DNA of 64,000 nt from Flavobacterium jumunjinense (GTDB lineage Bacteria; Bacteroidota; Bacteroidia; Flavobacteriales; Flavobacteriaceae): positions 3,534,001-3,598,000 of the forward strand of contig NZ_CP091285.1 of the NCBI RefSeq assembly GCF_021650975.2, read 5' to 3'. A program made the translations under genes and the position numbers. A model generated the notes under the pieces. It was given only the letters and a program-made list of their open reading frames with translations. It was not told the origin of the DNA and searched no databases. This document shows positions 9,876 through 19,387 of the stretch, piece by piece (positions within the stretch are counted from its first letter, which is position 1; every line of letters starts with the position of its first letter).

Positions 9876-10058
9876 GTGAGTAAATTTTTTAAAGATGCAA
9901 TATAATGCAAAAAATGAATTATTTTTACTGAAATTTTATATTTACCTCAGCAATAACAAAATTAGGTTTTATTGTTAAACATTAATGTTTTGTTATTTTA
10001 GTGATCTATATATAGGAATGAATTTTAATAGTTGAAAAATAAAAATCAAATAAATTAT

Positions 10059-10898
10059 ATGAGTACAATAAAATGGAAAACGGTAAAAGAGTTTGAAGAT
10101 ATTACTTATAAAAAATGTGATGGTGTTGCAAGAATAGCCTTCAATCGTCCAGATGTTCGTAATGCTTTCCGTCCTCACACAACTAAAGAATTGATTGAAG
10201 CTTTTTATGATGCACAGGAAGATACTTCAATAGGAGTAGTGTTGCTTTCTGCGGAAGGACCTTCGTCAAAAGACGGAATTTGGTCTTTTTGTAGTGGTGG
10301 CGATCAAAAAGCAAGAGGACATCAAGGATATGTTGGTGAAGATGGTTATCATCGTTTGAATATTTTAGAAGTACAACGTATGATTCGTTTTATGCCAAAA
10401 GCTGTAATTTGCGTTGTTCCAGGTTGGGCTGTTGGTGGTGGTCATTCACTTCATGTGGTTTGCGATTTAACATTAGCGAGTAAAGAACATGCCATTTTTA
10501 AACAAACGGATGCAGATGTAACTAGTTTTGATGGTGGTTATGGTTCGGCTTATTTAGCAAAAATGGTGGGACAAAAGAAAGCGCGTGAAATTTTCTTTTT
10601 AGGGAGAAATTATTCAGCGCAAGATGCATTCGAAATGGGAATGGTTAACGCAGTTATTCCTCATGCAGAATTAGAAGACACAGCTTTTGAATGGGCACAA
10701 GAAATATTGGAAAAATCGCCAACATCTATAAAAATGTTAAAATTCGCAATGAATTTAACCGATGACGGAATGGTTGGTCAACAAGTTTTTGCGGGTGAAG
10801 CAACACGTTTGGCTTATATGACAGATGAAGCTAAAGAAGGTAGAGATGCTTTCTTAGAAAAACGCAAGCCTAATTTTGAAAAGAAATATTTGCCATAA
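10059..10898 (+). CDS. menB: 1,4-dihydroxy-2-naphthoyl-CoA synthase
   Basis: MenB is the crotonase-fold enzyme that closes the naphthoquinone ring from o-succinylbenzoyl-CoA. The start at 10059 (MSTIKWKTVKEFEDI) is preferred over the upstream TTG at 10032. Landmarks are RPDVRNAFRP, the oxyanion-hole and CoA region FCSGGDQKARG, AVGGGHSLHVVCDLTLAS, and TDADVTSFDGGYGSAYLA with the conserved Asp and Ser/Gly of MenB. Length (279) is typical. Menaquinone genes menA and menC lie 3 and 5.5 kb downstream on the same strand. Confidence 0.96.
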   Translation: MSTIKWKTVKEFEDITYKKCDGVARIAFNRPDVRNAFRPHTTKELIEAFYDAQEDTSIGVVLLSAEGPSSKDGIWSFCSGGDQKARGHQGYVGEDGYHRLNILEVQRMIRFMPKAVICVVPGWAVGGGHSLHVVCDLTLASKEHAIFKQTDADVTSFDGGYGSAYLAKMVGQKKAREIFFLGRNYSAQDAFEMGMVNAVIPHAELEDTAFEWAQEILEKSPTSIKMLKFAMNLTDDGMVGQQVFAGEATRLAYMTDEAKEGRDAFLEKRKPNFEKKYLP

Positions 10899-10953
10899 CA
10901 GGTTAAGGAGAATTTTTACGTAAGAATTTGTTTGAACAATTTAAAAATTATGA

Positions 10954-11475
10954 ATGAGAAAAAATAAAGTTTTGAAATGGATTTTTCTAATTTTATTTAT
11001 TGGATTGATTTCGTATTATTTTTATCCAGAGACAGTGCTTCCAAATAATGTAAAAATAGATTCAATTATTCTTCACAAATCAAAGAGAGAGTTGTCGGTT
11101 TATTCAAAAGGTGAACTTTTGAAAACCTACACTATTTCATTAGGTGGAAACCCTATTGGAGATAAAGAATTTGAAGGTGATAAGAAAACTCCTGAGGGTA
11201 TTTATTATATTAATGATAAGAATCCAAACAGTGGTTATCATAAAAATTTAGGTATTTCTTATCCAAATAAAAAGGATATTGAGGAAGCTAAAAAGTTGGG
11301 GAAACCAGTTGGAGGAGATGTTAAAATTCATGGATTAAGAAATAAAACAGGAATTATAAATAAATTTCATAGATGGTTCGATTGGACTTTAGGTTGTATT
11401 GCTGTTACTGATTATGAAATGGATGAATTGTATGAAGCTGTTGATCTTGGAACAAAAATTGAAGTTTTACCTTAA
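10954..11475 (+). CDS. L,D-transpeptidase (YkuD fold)
   Basis: A 173-residue protein with an N-terminal membrane anchor or signal (residues 7-25) and a YkuD domain. The active-site motif is KIHGLRN ... DWTLGCIAV, with the catalytic Cys at about residue 148. Such enzymes form 3-3 cross-links in peptidoglycan or attach proteins to it from the periplasmic side; small versions like this are common in Bacteroidota. The ATG at 10954 is used; an ATG 4 nt earlier is followed by an immediate stop. Confidence 0.88.
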   Translation: MRKNKVLKWIFLILFIGLISYYFYPETVLPNNVKIDSIILHKSKRELSVYSKGELLKTYTISLGGNPIGDKEFEGDKKTPEGIYYINDKNPNSGYHKNLGISYPNKKDIEEAKKLGKPVGGDVKIHGLRNKTGIINKFHRWFDWTLGCIAVTDYEMDELYEAVDLGTKIEVLP

Positions 11476-11502
11476 CTAAATTAAATAAAACAACATAAAA
11501 GT

Positions 11503-12117
11503 ATGAATAATTTTACAAACGAAACAATAGATATTTCATCATTACCAAAATTTGAAGAAGTAAAATTACACGCTTTGCACTCAAAATACTTTAAAATTAT
11601 TTTAATTAATATTTGTATTGTTTTTGGAATCCTATTTTTAGGCTTTTTTACATTATCTTATCTTGATGAAGAAGTTTTTTCTAATAGAGTTTGGATGATT
11701 TTAGGAATAAGTTTAACACTCTTTTTTTCTTTTGTTATTGTTTTTAATCATTTAAGTTTCAAAAAAAGAGGTTATGCATTTCGAGAACATGATGTTATCT
11801 ATAAATCGGGATTAATAAATGAAAAAACAGTAGTAATACCAAATAATAGAGTACAACATGTAGCATTACATCAAGGTTTTTTTTCTAGAATGTTTGGATT
11901 GGCTGCAATAGAACTTTTTACTGCTGGAGGAGGTAGTAGCGATTTAGAAATTCCGGGGTTATTGTTAGAAGAGGCTCAAAAAATTAAAAACAGCATTTCT
12001 TTAAAAATTAATGATAGTGTTAATGAACTTGAAAATGTAGAGGAAGAAAATCGTATTGATGAAAATCACATTAAAGAAAAAGGAAACACTATAGTCGAAG
12101 AAAATAATGAAAACTAA
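11503..12117 (+). CDS. PH-domain membrane protein, YdbS-like
   Basis: The 204-residue protein carries two membrane helices (about 33-55 and 63-85) followed by one bPH_2-type domain containing YKSGLINEKTVVIPNNRVQHV and an amphipathic C-terminus. It overlaps the next gene by 11 bp. YdbS/YdbT pairs of this kind occur together in many bacteria and have been linked to tolerance of membrane-active compounds in Bacillus; the role here is inferred only from family. Confidence 0.8.
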   Translation: MNNFTNETIDISSLPKFEEVKLHALHSKYFKIILINICIVFGILFLGFFTLSYLDEEVFSNRVWMILGISLTLFFSFVIVFNHLSFKKRGYAFREHDVIYKSGLINEKTVVIPNNRVQHVALHQGFFSRMFGLAAIELFTAGGGSSDLEIPGLLLEEAQKIKNSISLKINDSVNELENVEEENRIDENHIKEKGNTIVEENNEN

Positions 12118-13603
12118 GTTCGATTTTACTGTAGCACAACGACAATCACTAATAGGTGTTGTTGTTCTTTTTGTAAATACTTTGCAAAAATCCATTCGAG
12201 CGCTTTGGCCAATGTTGGTTGTTTTCCTCTTTAAGAAAGAGAAATACGATGCCAATTATATTTATTTAGGAATTGTAGCTTTTATAATTTTAATAGCTAT
12301 TATAGCATTTTTGAAATATTGGTTTTTTAAATTTTATATAGATGCTCAATTGAATGAATTTGTTATCGAAAGTGGAATTTTAAATAAAACCAAAACAACC
12401 ATTCAATTGCATAAAATTCAGAAAGTAGATATTAATCAAAGTCTAATTCAACGAATTTTTAGTGTACATAAATTAGAAATAGACACAGCAGGTAGTGATA
12501 AAAAAGAAGCGTCTATTAATGCAATTTCTCAAGAAATGGCTTTAGATCTTAAAGAGAGACTCGTTGATAACGCTAAAAATTCAACAGAAAAGAATAGCCA
12601 AGAAAATACAGAAGAAAAAACAAATACATTTATAAAAATAGGATTGCCAAGCTTAATAAAAATTGGTTTTACAGCCAACTATGTAACTAGCTTTGCCTAT
12701 TTATTTCTTGTTTATTCAACCATTTCAGAGAATTTAAGACAAATAGGTCAAGAGAATTTGATTAATGAGAATGTAGATAAGTTAGAACGATTTCCAATAG
12801 TAACCGTTTTTTTAGTAGCCCTCACTTTAATAATAGTCTTGGTTTTACTAATTAACTTAATAACTACAGTTGTTAAATATTTTAATTTCATAATAAAAAG
12901 AGACAATAACACATTTGTGCTTTCATATGGTCTAATCAATCTTAAAAATACAATTATTAACCCAAACAAGGTACAAATTGTAAAATGGACGCAAAACTAT
13001 TTCCAGAAGAAACTCGATGTAAATACTATAGAAATAAAACAAGCATCGAGTAATGGGCAAGATGCAAAAAAGAAAGATAAAACAAAAATTCCAGGATGTA
13101 CAGATTTAGAAAAATCTAAGATTTTAGAACTCTTACTTAACGAAATACCAACACAGGAACAATCATTATTACCAAATATCAGGAAATTAATTATAAATGC
13201 ATTCTTTTTTCTTGTATTACCAATAACAATAGCTATTGTTTTTAATCAGTTAGTAAATCGATTTGATGTTTTTCAAGTTATTCTTCTAATTTCAACTTAC
13301 ACACTATTTGTAGGTTGCCTAATTTGGTTTTCTTATAAAAATTATAAACTATATCATTCCAATAATTTCATTGTAAAATGGAGTGGAGCTTGGGATGTAA
13401 ATCATGAAATCATTGAGCCCTATAAAATTCAAGGAATAAAAATCTCTCAGTTTTTTTGGCAAAAAAGAACAAATATTGGTTCAGTTGTTTTGTATACAGC
13501 TGGTGGAAGTATAAGTTTTAACACTACAAATTATTCAAAGTTGAAAGAATTGGTTAATTATTGGCTGTATCAAGTTGAAACTTCGAAAAAGAGCTGGATG
13601 TAA
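12107..13603 (+). CDS. PH-domain membrane protein, YdbT-like
   Basis: The 498-residue partner of the preceding gene has about six membrane helices arranged as pairs, each pair followed by a bPH_2 repeat. The repeats are recognisable at KTTIQLHKIQKVDINQS, KNTIINPNKVQIVKW and HEIIEPYKIQGIKIS. Three repeats and this length are the usual YdbT design. The 11-bp overlap with the YdbS-like gene argues that the two are made together as a complex. Confidence 0.8.
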   Translation: MKTKFDFTVAQRQSLIGVVVLFVNTLQKSIRALWPMLVVFLFKKEKYDANYIYLGIVAFIILIAIIAFLKYWFFKFYIDAQLNEFVIESGILNKTKTTIQLHKIQKVDINQSLIQRIFSVHKLEIDTAGSDKKEASINAISQEMALDLKERLVDNAKNSTEKNSQENTEEKTNTFIKIGLPSLIKIGFTANYVTSFAYLFLVYSTISENLRQIGQENLINENVDKLERFPIVTVFLVALTLIIVLVLLINLITTVVKYFNFIIKRDNNTFVLSYGLINLKNTIINPNKVQIVKWTQNYFQKKLDVNTIEIKQASSNGQDAKKKDKTKIPGCTDLEKSKILELLLNEIPTQEQSLLPNIRKLIINAFFFLVLPITIAIVFNQLVNRFDVFQVILLISTYTLFVGCLIWFSYKNYKLYHSNNFIVKWSGAWDVNHEIIEPYKIQGIKISQFFWQKRTNIGSVVLYTAGGSISFNTTNYSKLKELVNYWLYQVETSKKSWM

Positions 13604-13621
13604 TAAACGATATTAAATAAT

Positions 13622-14011
13622 ATGATTGTTATAGCAAAATATAGTATTGTCTTGTTTGGATTGTTTCTAATCTTTTCAAGTTTTTTGATGTTTTTTAAAC
13701 CAGAAAAAACCAGACAAATAATAGGAAAAGCGGGAAGTACTTATTTAATTAACTTTTTAGAATTAGGTTGTAGGCTTTTAGTAGGAATTGCTTTTATAAT
13801 CTCATCTAAAATAGCTATCTATGAACTTCAATTTAAAGTAGTGGGCTATTTTTTAGTTATTTCTGCTTTGGTTATAATGTGTATACCAATTAAAAAACAT
13901 AATGCATTTTCTAAAAGAGCTGCTGAAAAATTAAAACCAAACTATCTCAAGATTTGTGGACTTTTTTCCCTCTTTTTGGGGTATATAATACTATTTTCTT
14001 TTAAAAATTAA
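13622..14011 (+). CDS. Hypothetical four-helix membrane protein
   Basis: A 129-residue protein with about four hydrophobic helices separated by short basic loops (FKPEKTRQIIGKAG, PIKKHNAFSKRAAEKLK). No domain was recognised. It sits 18 nt after the YdbT-like gene and 7 nt before menA, so it is part of the same probable transcript. Confidence 0.6.
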   Translation: MIVIAKYSIVLFGLFLIFSSFLMFFKPEKTRQIIGKAGSTYLINFLELGCRLLVGIAFIISSKIAIYELQFKVVGYFLVISALVIMCIPIKKHNAFSKRAAEKLKPNYLKICGLFSLFLGYIILFSFKN

Positions 14012-14018
14012 TACTAAA

Positions 14019-14909
14019 ATGAAACATTGGATTCAAGCGGCACGATTACGAACGTTGCCATTATCTATATCAGGAATAATTGTAGGAAGTGCTTATGCTT
14101 ATCATCAAGGTTTTTCCAATTGGAAAATTGTTGTTTTAGCGCTGTTAACTACATTAGGGTTACAAATTCTATCCAATTTTGCTAATGATTATGGTGATGG
14201 AGTTAAAGGAACAGACGATAATAGAATAGGAGAGAAGCGTTTAGTGGGTTCAGGTGTTATATCTGCTCAACAAATGAAGAAGGCAGTTATTATTACTTCC
14301 ATCATTACTTTCATTGTAGCGCTGTTGCTTATTTTTGTCGCTTTTGGAAAAGAAAATTTTGTGTATTCTGTATTATTTATTTTTTTAGGACTGCTAGCTA
14401 TTGCTGCTGCAATTAAATATACAGTAGGAAACAATGCTTATGGATATAGTGGTTTTGGTGATGTGTTTGTATTTGTTTTCTTTGGGTTAGTTGCTGTTAT
14501 TGGTACTCATTTTCTTTTTACAAAATCGTTTAGTTGGGAATTAACCTTACCAGCAACAACAATTGGAGTATTGAGTATGGCGGTTTTAAACCTAAATAAC
14601 ATGCGTGACATTGAGAACGATAAAAAATCGGGTAAGAATACCTTAGTGGTTAAATTAGGGCTTAAAAACGCAAAAAAGTACCATTATGCACTATTTTTTA
14701 TAGGTTTGGTGACAATGACAGTTTTTTCAAGATTGACACAAACATCTCTATTCCCAATATTGATTGTGAGTGTACTTTTCATAAAACATATAGGAACAGT
14801 TCATAAGGCGACAGACTATAAAGATTTTGATCCAGAACTAAAAAAAGTTGCTTTAGGCACATTTGCGTTGAGTTTACTCTTTTGGTTAACTTTAGTTTTT
14901 CTAAGTTAA
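14019..14909 (+). CDS. menA: 1,4-dihydroxy-2-naphthoate polyprenyltransferase
   Basis: MenA attaches the polyprenyl chain to DHNA in the membrane. The 296-residue protein begins WIQAARLRTLPLS and has the first prenyl-binding Asp-rich motif in NDYGDGVKGTDD with IGEKRLVGSG, and the second in NNMRDIENDKKSGKNTL, spread over about eight to nine helices. Length and motif order are those of MenA. It is 7 nt downstream of the small membrane protein gene. Confidence 0.95.
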   Translation: MKHWIQAARLRTLPLSISGIIVGSAYAYHQGFSNWKIVVLALLTTLGLQILSNFANDYGDGVKGTDDNRIGEKRLVGSGVISAQQMKKAVIITSIITFIVALLLIFVAFGKENFVYSVLFIFLGLLAIAAAIKYTVGNNAYGYSGFGDVFVFVFFGLVAVIGTHFLFTKSFSWELTLPATTIGVLSMAVLNLNNMRDIENDKKSGKNTLVVKLGLKNAKKYHYALFFIGLVTMTVFSRLTQTSLFPILIVSVLFIKHIGTVHKATDYKDFDPELKKVALGTFALSLLFWLTLVFLS

Positions 14910-14941
14910 TTATTATTTACTAACAACTAATTACAAAAAAA

Positions 14942-15619
14942 ATGAAAATAACATTTTACGGACACGCCTGTTTAGGAATTCAAATTGAAGATATAAGTAT
15001 TCTAGTTGATCCTTTTATAACAGGAAACCCAAAAGCATCTCATATTGATATAAATGCCTTAAAAGCCGATTTTATACTGCTAACGCATGCGCATCAAGAT
15101 CATATACTCGATGTAGAAGCTATTGCTAAACGAACTGATGCTGTGATTGTTTCTAATTATGAAATTGCAACGCATTACGGTAACAAAGGTTTTCAAAGCC
15201 ATCCAATGAATCATGGTGGTAGTTGGGATTTTGAGTTTGGAATGGTAAAATATGTAAATGCAATTCATAGTTCTTCTTTTCCAGATGGAAGTTATGGAGG
15301 GCAACCTGGCGGATTTATTATTGAAAGCGAAAGAAAGAATATCTACATAGCGGGAGACACAGCACTAACAATGGATATGAAGTTAATTCCATTACGAACC
15401 AAATTAGACTTAGCAGTTTTACCAATTGGAAGTAATTTTACAATGGACGTAGAAGATGCAATCATTGCGTCTGATTTTATAGAATGCGATAAAGTTTTAG
15501 GCTGTCACTATGATACTTTTGGCTATATTGAAATTAATCATGAAGAAGCAAAACGTAAATTTTTCAATAAAGACAAAGATTTAATGTTGTTAGAAATTGG
15601 TGAATCAATAGAATTGTAG
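14942..15619 (+). CDS. UPF0173-type metal-dependent hydrolase, MBL fold
   Basis: A 225-residue beta-lactamase-fold hydrolase beginning MKITFYGHACLGIQ. The zinc motif HxHxDH is LTHAHQDHILD at about residue 50, followed by a His in ATHYG-type context, IAGDTALTMDM with the bridging Asp, and HYDTFGYIE at the C-terminal side. This family is close to YtkL; its physiological substrate is unknown. It lies between menA and menC in the same direction but has no known step in menaquinone synthesis. Confidence 0.88.
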   Translation: MKITFYGHACLGIQIEDISILVDPFITGNPKASHIDINALKADFILLTHAHQDHILDVEAIAKRTDAVIVSNYEIATHYGNKGFQSHPMNHGGSWDFEFGMVKYVNAIHSSSFPDGSYGGQPGGFIIESERKNIYIAGDTALTMDMKLIPLRTKLDLAVLPIGSNFTMDVEDAIIASDFIECDKVLGCHYDTFGYIEINHEEAKRKFFNKDKDLMLLEIGESIEL

Positions 15620-15657
15620 AAAAAGAAAATCGTTGTGTTTAATTAAAACAAATTGGA

Positions 15658-16269
15658 ATGTTCATACCAAATAATTATAAAAACGAGAACATAGAAGAAG
15701 TTAAGGGTTTTTTGAATGAAAATAGCTTTGGAATTCTAATTAGTCAAGTTGATGGAAAAATAGCTGGAACTCATATCCCAATGCAATTGGATACAGATGA
15801 AAATGGAGAAAGCGTTTTGGTAGGACATATTGCAAAAGCTAATCCACAATCAAAATACTTAAAAGGCGAAGAAGAAATTTTAGCCATTTTTAACGGACCT
15901 CATAGTTATATTTCATCATCTTGGTATCAAAAAGAAGATGCTCCCACTTGGAACTATATTGCAGTTCACGTTTATGGAAAAGTTAAAATAATTGAAGGAG
16001 ATGAACTGCTCGAATCTTTAAAGAAATTGGTTGATAAATATGAGAAGAATTCAGAAAATCCAATGTCAGTTGAAAAAATGTCAAGTACAACACTAAAGCA
16101 GGTAAACGGAATTGTTGGTTTTTCAATTAAAATTCACGAAATACAAGCTGCCTACAAACTTTCTCAAAATAGAGAAATAGATTATCACAGCATAACAAGT
16201 GAATTAAAAAAGAAGGGTGATTCTAATTCGATGGGTATTGTTAACGAAATGGAAAAAACTAAAAAGTGA
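15658..16269 (+). CDS. PaiB-like FMN-binding protein
   Basis: The 203-residue protein begins MFIPNNYKNENIEEVKGFLNEN and contains the family signatures HIAKANPQSKYL, AIFNGPHSYISSSWYQ and PTWNYIAVHVYGK, all typical of the FMN-binding split-barrel PaiB/Pai2 group. The first PaiB was described as a negative regulator of sporulation and protease genes in Bacillus, but the fold suggests flavin or heme chemistry rather than DNA binding. It lies 38 nt after the MBL hydrolase. Confidence 0.88.
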   Translation: MFIPNNYKNENIEEVKGFLNENSFGILISQVDGKIAGTHIPMQLDTDENGESVLVGHIAKANPQSKYLKGEEEILAIFNGPHSYISSSWYQKEDAPTWNYIAVHVYGKVKIIEGDELLESLKKLVDKYEKNSENPMSVEKMSSTTLKQVNGIVGFSIKIHEIQAAYKLSQNREIDYHSITSELKKKGDSNSMGIVNEMEKTKK

Positions 16270-16440
16270 AGCTTACAATTTTAGTAGAAAGTACAATAAA
16301 GACATCTGATTAAAAAGCCATACATATGTTACCGCTAAAAAATAAATTTTAAACATATGAAATCGCTATTAACTGCAAACAAACTCAAATGAATAAAAAC
16401 GATAATATATGTGACCTATGACAAATAAAACTCAACACAT

Positions 16441-17481
16441 ATGAAAGCTACTTATAAAAAATACGTACTCAATTTTAAACGTCCAAGCGGAACTTCAAGA
16501 GGTGTTTTGACAGAGAAAGAAACCTGGTTTTTAATTCTAGAAAAGGATAGCAAAACAGGAATAGGAGAGTGTGGAATTTTGAGAACGCTTTCTATTGATG
16601 ATAGACCCGATTATGAAGAAAAACTACAATGGGTTTGTGATAATATTCAACTCGGAAAAGACGCACTTTGGAACGCACTTTTAGAGTTTCCATCATTACA
16701 GTTTGGAGTTGAAATGGCTTTCCTTTCATTAGCCTCAAAAACACCATTTGAATTGTTTCCTTCAGCGTTTTCTTTAGGAGAAAAAAGTATGGAAATTAAT
16801 GGATTGGTTTGGATGGGTGAAGAGCAGTTTATGAAGGAGCAAATTGAAGAAAAATTAGCACAAGGATTTCGTTGTATAAAATTAAAGATTGGAGCTATAG
16901 ATTTTGAAAAAGAACTAGGTTTATTACACTTTATACGTCAAAATTTCGATGCTAAAACAATAGAAATTCGTGTAGATGCTAATGGTGCTTTCGGTTTAAA
17001 TGAAGCTTTAAGTAAATTGGATCAATTATCTGGTTACGAATTACATAGTATTGAGCAGCCTATAAAAAAAGGTAATACTGACACGATGTCAGTGTTGTGT
17101 AAAACAGCTCCTTTTCCAATTGCATTAGATGAAGAGTTAATTGGAGTGGTTGAAAAAGAAAAGAAAGAACAATTATTACAAAAAATTATGCCACAATACA
17201 TCATTTTAAAGCCAAGTTTAATAGGTGGATTTAAAGGAACTTTAGAGTGGATTTCCATAGCTGAAAAGTTAAATATAAAATGGTGGATAACCTCTGCTTT
17301 AGAAAGTAATATTGGGCTCAATGCAATCACTCAATTTACCTTTACATTGAATAATAATTTACCTCAAGGATTAGGTACAGGAGGTTTGTATACAAATAAT
17401 TTTGATTGCCCATTAGAGGTTCAAAAAGGACGTATTTTGTACCTCCCTGAAAAGGCTTGGAATATAGATATGTTAAAATAA
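16441..17481 (+). CDS. menC: o-succinylbenzoate synthase
   Basis: MenC dehydrates SHCHC to o-succinylbenzoate in the menaquinone pathway. The 346-residue enolase-superfamily protein shows the KxK pair in CIKLKIGA, metal ligands Asp in RVDANGAF, Glu in SIEQPI and Asp/Glu in ALDEELIG, and the second catalytic Lys in ILKPSLIGG. It is separated from the upstream gene by 171 nt in which I see no feature, and it ends directly at a strong terminator. Confidence 0.93.
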   Translation: MKATYKKYVLNFKRPSGTSRGVLTEKETWFLILEKDSKTGIGECGILRTLSIDDRPDYEEKLQWVCDNIQLGKDALWNALLEFPSLQFGVEMAFLSLASKTPFELFPSAFSLGEKSMEINGLVWMGEEQFMKEQIEEKLAQGFRCIKLKIGAIDFEKELGLLHFIRQNFDAKTIEIRVDANGAFGLNEALSKLDQLSGYELHSIEQPIKKGNTDTMSVLCKTAPFPIALDEELIGVVEKEKKEQLLQKIMPQYIILKPSLIGGFKGTLEWISIAEKLNIKWWITSALESNIGLNAITQFTFTLNNNLPQGLGTGGLYTNNFDCPLEVQKGRILYLPEKAWNIDMLK

Positions 17482-17508
17482 AAATAGCCAACAATTGTTG
17501 GCTATTTT
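17481..17508. terminator. Bidirectional intrinsic terminator after menC
   Basis: A 28-nt perfect palindrome with an ATAGCCAACA arm starts on the last base of the menC stop codon and is flanked by A and T runs. It serves both menC and the convergent lipoprotein gene. Confidence 0.88.
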
Positions 17509-17540
17509 TATTTCGCATTGTAATAGTTTATACTATTTTT

Positions 17541-17792
17541 TTATTCAGATTTTACTTTAGCTTTGTTGTCTTTTATCTCAACTTCAGTTTCATTTTCTCC
17601 TTTTTTTGTTGAAAATTCAATCCCATCACTACTAATATTTAATGAAGTTCCATCTTCTTTTTTAGGCTCTAAATCTTTTTCGATTATGACTGTTTCTGTT
17701 TTTTCAATTACAGTTGGTTCTTCTTTCTGTTCTTTACAACTTGCACTTGCCAAGATAACTAAAGTGGCAATAATTACGGTTACTTTTTTCAT
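17541..17792 (-). CDS. Small acidic-basic lipoprotein, hypothetical
   Basis: An 83-residue lipoprotein with lipobox ASASC at about residue 19, followed by a charged, Glu/Lys-rich sequence (VEKTETVIIEKDLEPKKE region) that is probably disordered in the periplasm. No domain was recognised. It faces menC across a shared terminator. Confidence 0.65.
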   Translation of the reverse strand: MKKVTVIIATLVILASASCKEQKEEPTVIEKTETVIIEKDLEPKKEDGTSLNISSDGIEFSTKKGENETEVEIKDNKAKVKSE

Positions 17793-17934
17793 GATATTAT
17801 ATTTAAATTTATAAGTGCAATTTATGACCGTTTTGTTCTTATAATCTTATGCAATTTTTAATGATTTTTATAGAATTACCATTTTAATAGATACTAAAAA
17901 CGATTTGTTGGTGTTATATAAAAAAGTGTTTGTT

Positions 17935-18393
17935 ATGGATAAAAGAATTAAAAGACTCATGGTGTTTTTATCAATTGCTGTTTTAGGTATATTGTTTTTG
18001 ATACTACTATCTTTTGTAAATACAATAAGAAAAGAAAGAAATTGTGAGTTTGCCAATATCGATAATATTGAGATTAATACAGGTATAGATATCCCAGAAA
18101 TCATAACATCAGATTGTAATTATGATGAGGACTTTAATCTTAAGTATGCTTATTTTAAACTTAAAGAATTAGATAAAACTGATTACATTTTGAAGAATGA
18201 ATTCGAAAAATTTCAAACTATCTCTCAGCTAAATATAGGTAAAGACTCTATTCTTTTAGATAAAATTAATACAATCGAAGCTAATTTAGAGCACTCTCAT
18301 TTTGTTTCAAACCATAGAAGTGATAATAATAATGTTGTTGTTTTCAATAGCAAAACAAACGAATTATGGGTTGTGATACATTTTAAAGATTAA
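17935..18393 (+). CDS. Hypothetical membrane-anchored protein
   Basis: The ATG at 17935 is preferred over a TTG 30 nt earlier and gives 152 residues. There is one N-terminal membrane helix (about residues 8-28) and a soluble domain outside with two Cys residues (NCEF, DCNYD). No family was recognised. It has the same strand as miaE and ends 45 nt before it, but a promoter box between them suggests separate control. Confidence 0.6.
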   Translation: MDKRIKRLMVFLSIAVLGILFLILLSFVNTIRKERNCEFANIDNIEINTGIDIPEIITSDCNYDEDFNLKYAYFKLKELDKTDYILKNEFEKFQTISQLNIGKDSILLDKINTIEANLEHSHFVSNHRSDNNNVVVFNSKTNELWVVIHFKD

Positions 18394-18404
18394 TTTTTAA
18401 AGCG

Positions 18405-18412
18405 TACTTTTG
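18405..18412 (+). promoter_or_regulatory. Probable -7 box for miaE
   Basis: TACTTTTG matches TAnnTTTG and lies 26 nt before the miaE start codon. Confidence 0.5.
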
Positions 18413-18438
18413 CAACTCAGACAAGAATAAAATAAATT

Positions 18439-19020
18439 ATGTTTCGATTAAAATTACCTACAGATCCACGTTGGGCAAATATCGCAGAAGGAAACTTAGA
18501 AGAGATTCTTACCGATCATGCTTGGTGCGAACAAAAAGCAGCTTCTAATGCTATTATGTTAATTACTATGTTGCCAGAATTTACTGAAATTACAACCGAA
18601 CTTATAAAAATAGCTAAAGAAGAATTAGATCATTTTGAGCAAGTGCATGAAATAATCAAATCTAGAGGTTGGATTTTAGGTCGTGAGCGAAAAGACAGTT
18701 ATGTAAACGATTTGTTTAAATTCATGAAACCAGGCAACCGAAAGCATATCATCGTAGAACGTATGTTGTTTGCTGCAATGATAGAAGCAAGAAGTTGCGA
18801 ACGATTTCAGGTGCTTTCAGACAATATAGAAGATCAAGAGCTGGCAGTGTTTTATAGAGAATTAATGATAAGTGAAGCCAATCATTACACAGCTTTTCTT
18901 CAATTTGCACATGATTTAGCTGAAAAAGGTTATGATGTTAAAAAGCGTTGGGAAGAGTGGTTAGAACACGAAGCAAAAGTGATTGCAAGCTACGGAAACA
19001 GTGAAGCTATTCATGGATAG
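18439..19020 (+). CDS. miaE: tRNA-(ms2io6A)-hydroxylase-like diiron protein
   Basis: MiaE hydroxylates the isopentenyl group of ms2i6A37 in tRNA. The 193-residue ferritin-like protein has the diiron ligands in helices with EELDHFEQVHEI, MIEARSCERF and SEANHYTAFL, and the family N-terminus RLKLPTDPRWANIAEGNL. The fold assignment is clear; whether the flavobacterial protein acts on the same base is inferred from the family. Confidence 0.9.
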   Translation: MFRLKLPTDPRWANIAEGNLEEILTDHAWCEQKAASNAIMLITMLPEFTEITTELIKIAKEELDHFEQVHEIIKSRGWILGRERKDSYVNDLFKFMKPGNRKHIIVERMLFAAMIEARSCERFQVLSDNIEDQELAVFYRELMISEANHYTAFLQFAHDLAEKGYDVKKRWEEWLEHEAKVIASYGNSEAIHG

Positions 19021-19132
19021 TTTTAGTGTTCAATAATTTGTTTTATTTGATTATTATGAAAAGAAATGAAATGAAATTGATTTTTTATTATTAATTAAGA
19101 TAATCTTAGTTAGTATAGTTTATTTTAATTCA

Positions 19133-19384
19133 ATGTGCTTTTTAGCAATATTATTTCATTTTTTATATTTTGGTTCAGGAGCAGGTGCTTCAAGTAACTT
19201 AGCAATAGTAGTTGGTTATATTTTATTCTTTTTTTGTGTTTTACCACCAATGCTATTTAATATTTATAAAATATACTCCTACAGGAAAATAAATGAACTT
19301 ATTAAATGGAATTCTTATTTAGTATCACTTGTATTAGTTACAATATTTATGATTTACCAATTTTTTCAATATAAGCATATCTAA
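19133..19384 (+). CDS. Small membrane protein, hypothetical
   Basis: An 83-residue, mostly hydrophobic product with about three helices (residues 1-18, 23-43 and 60-78). No motif. It stops 3 nt before the convergent glycosyltransferase stop. Plausible as a gene because the hydrophobic pattern fits membrane segments, but it has no clear promoter. Confidence 0.45.
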   Translation: MCFLAILFHFLYFGSGAGASSNLAIVVGYILFFFCVLPPMLFNIYKIYSYRKINELIKWNSYLVSLVLVTIFMIYQFFQYKHI

Positions 19385-19387
19385 CCA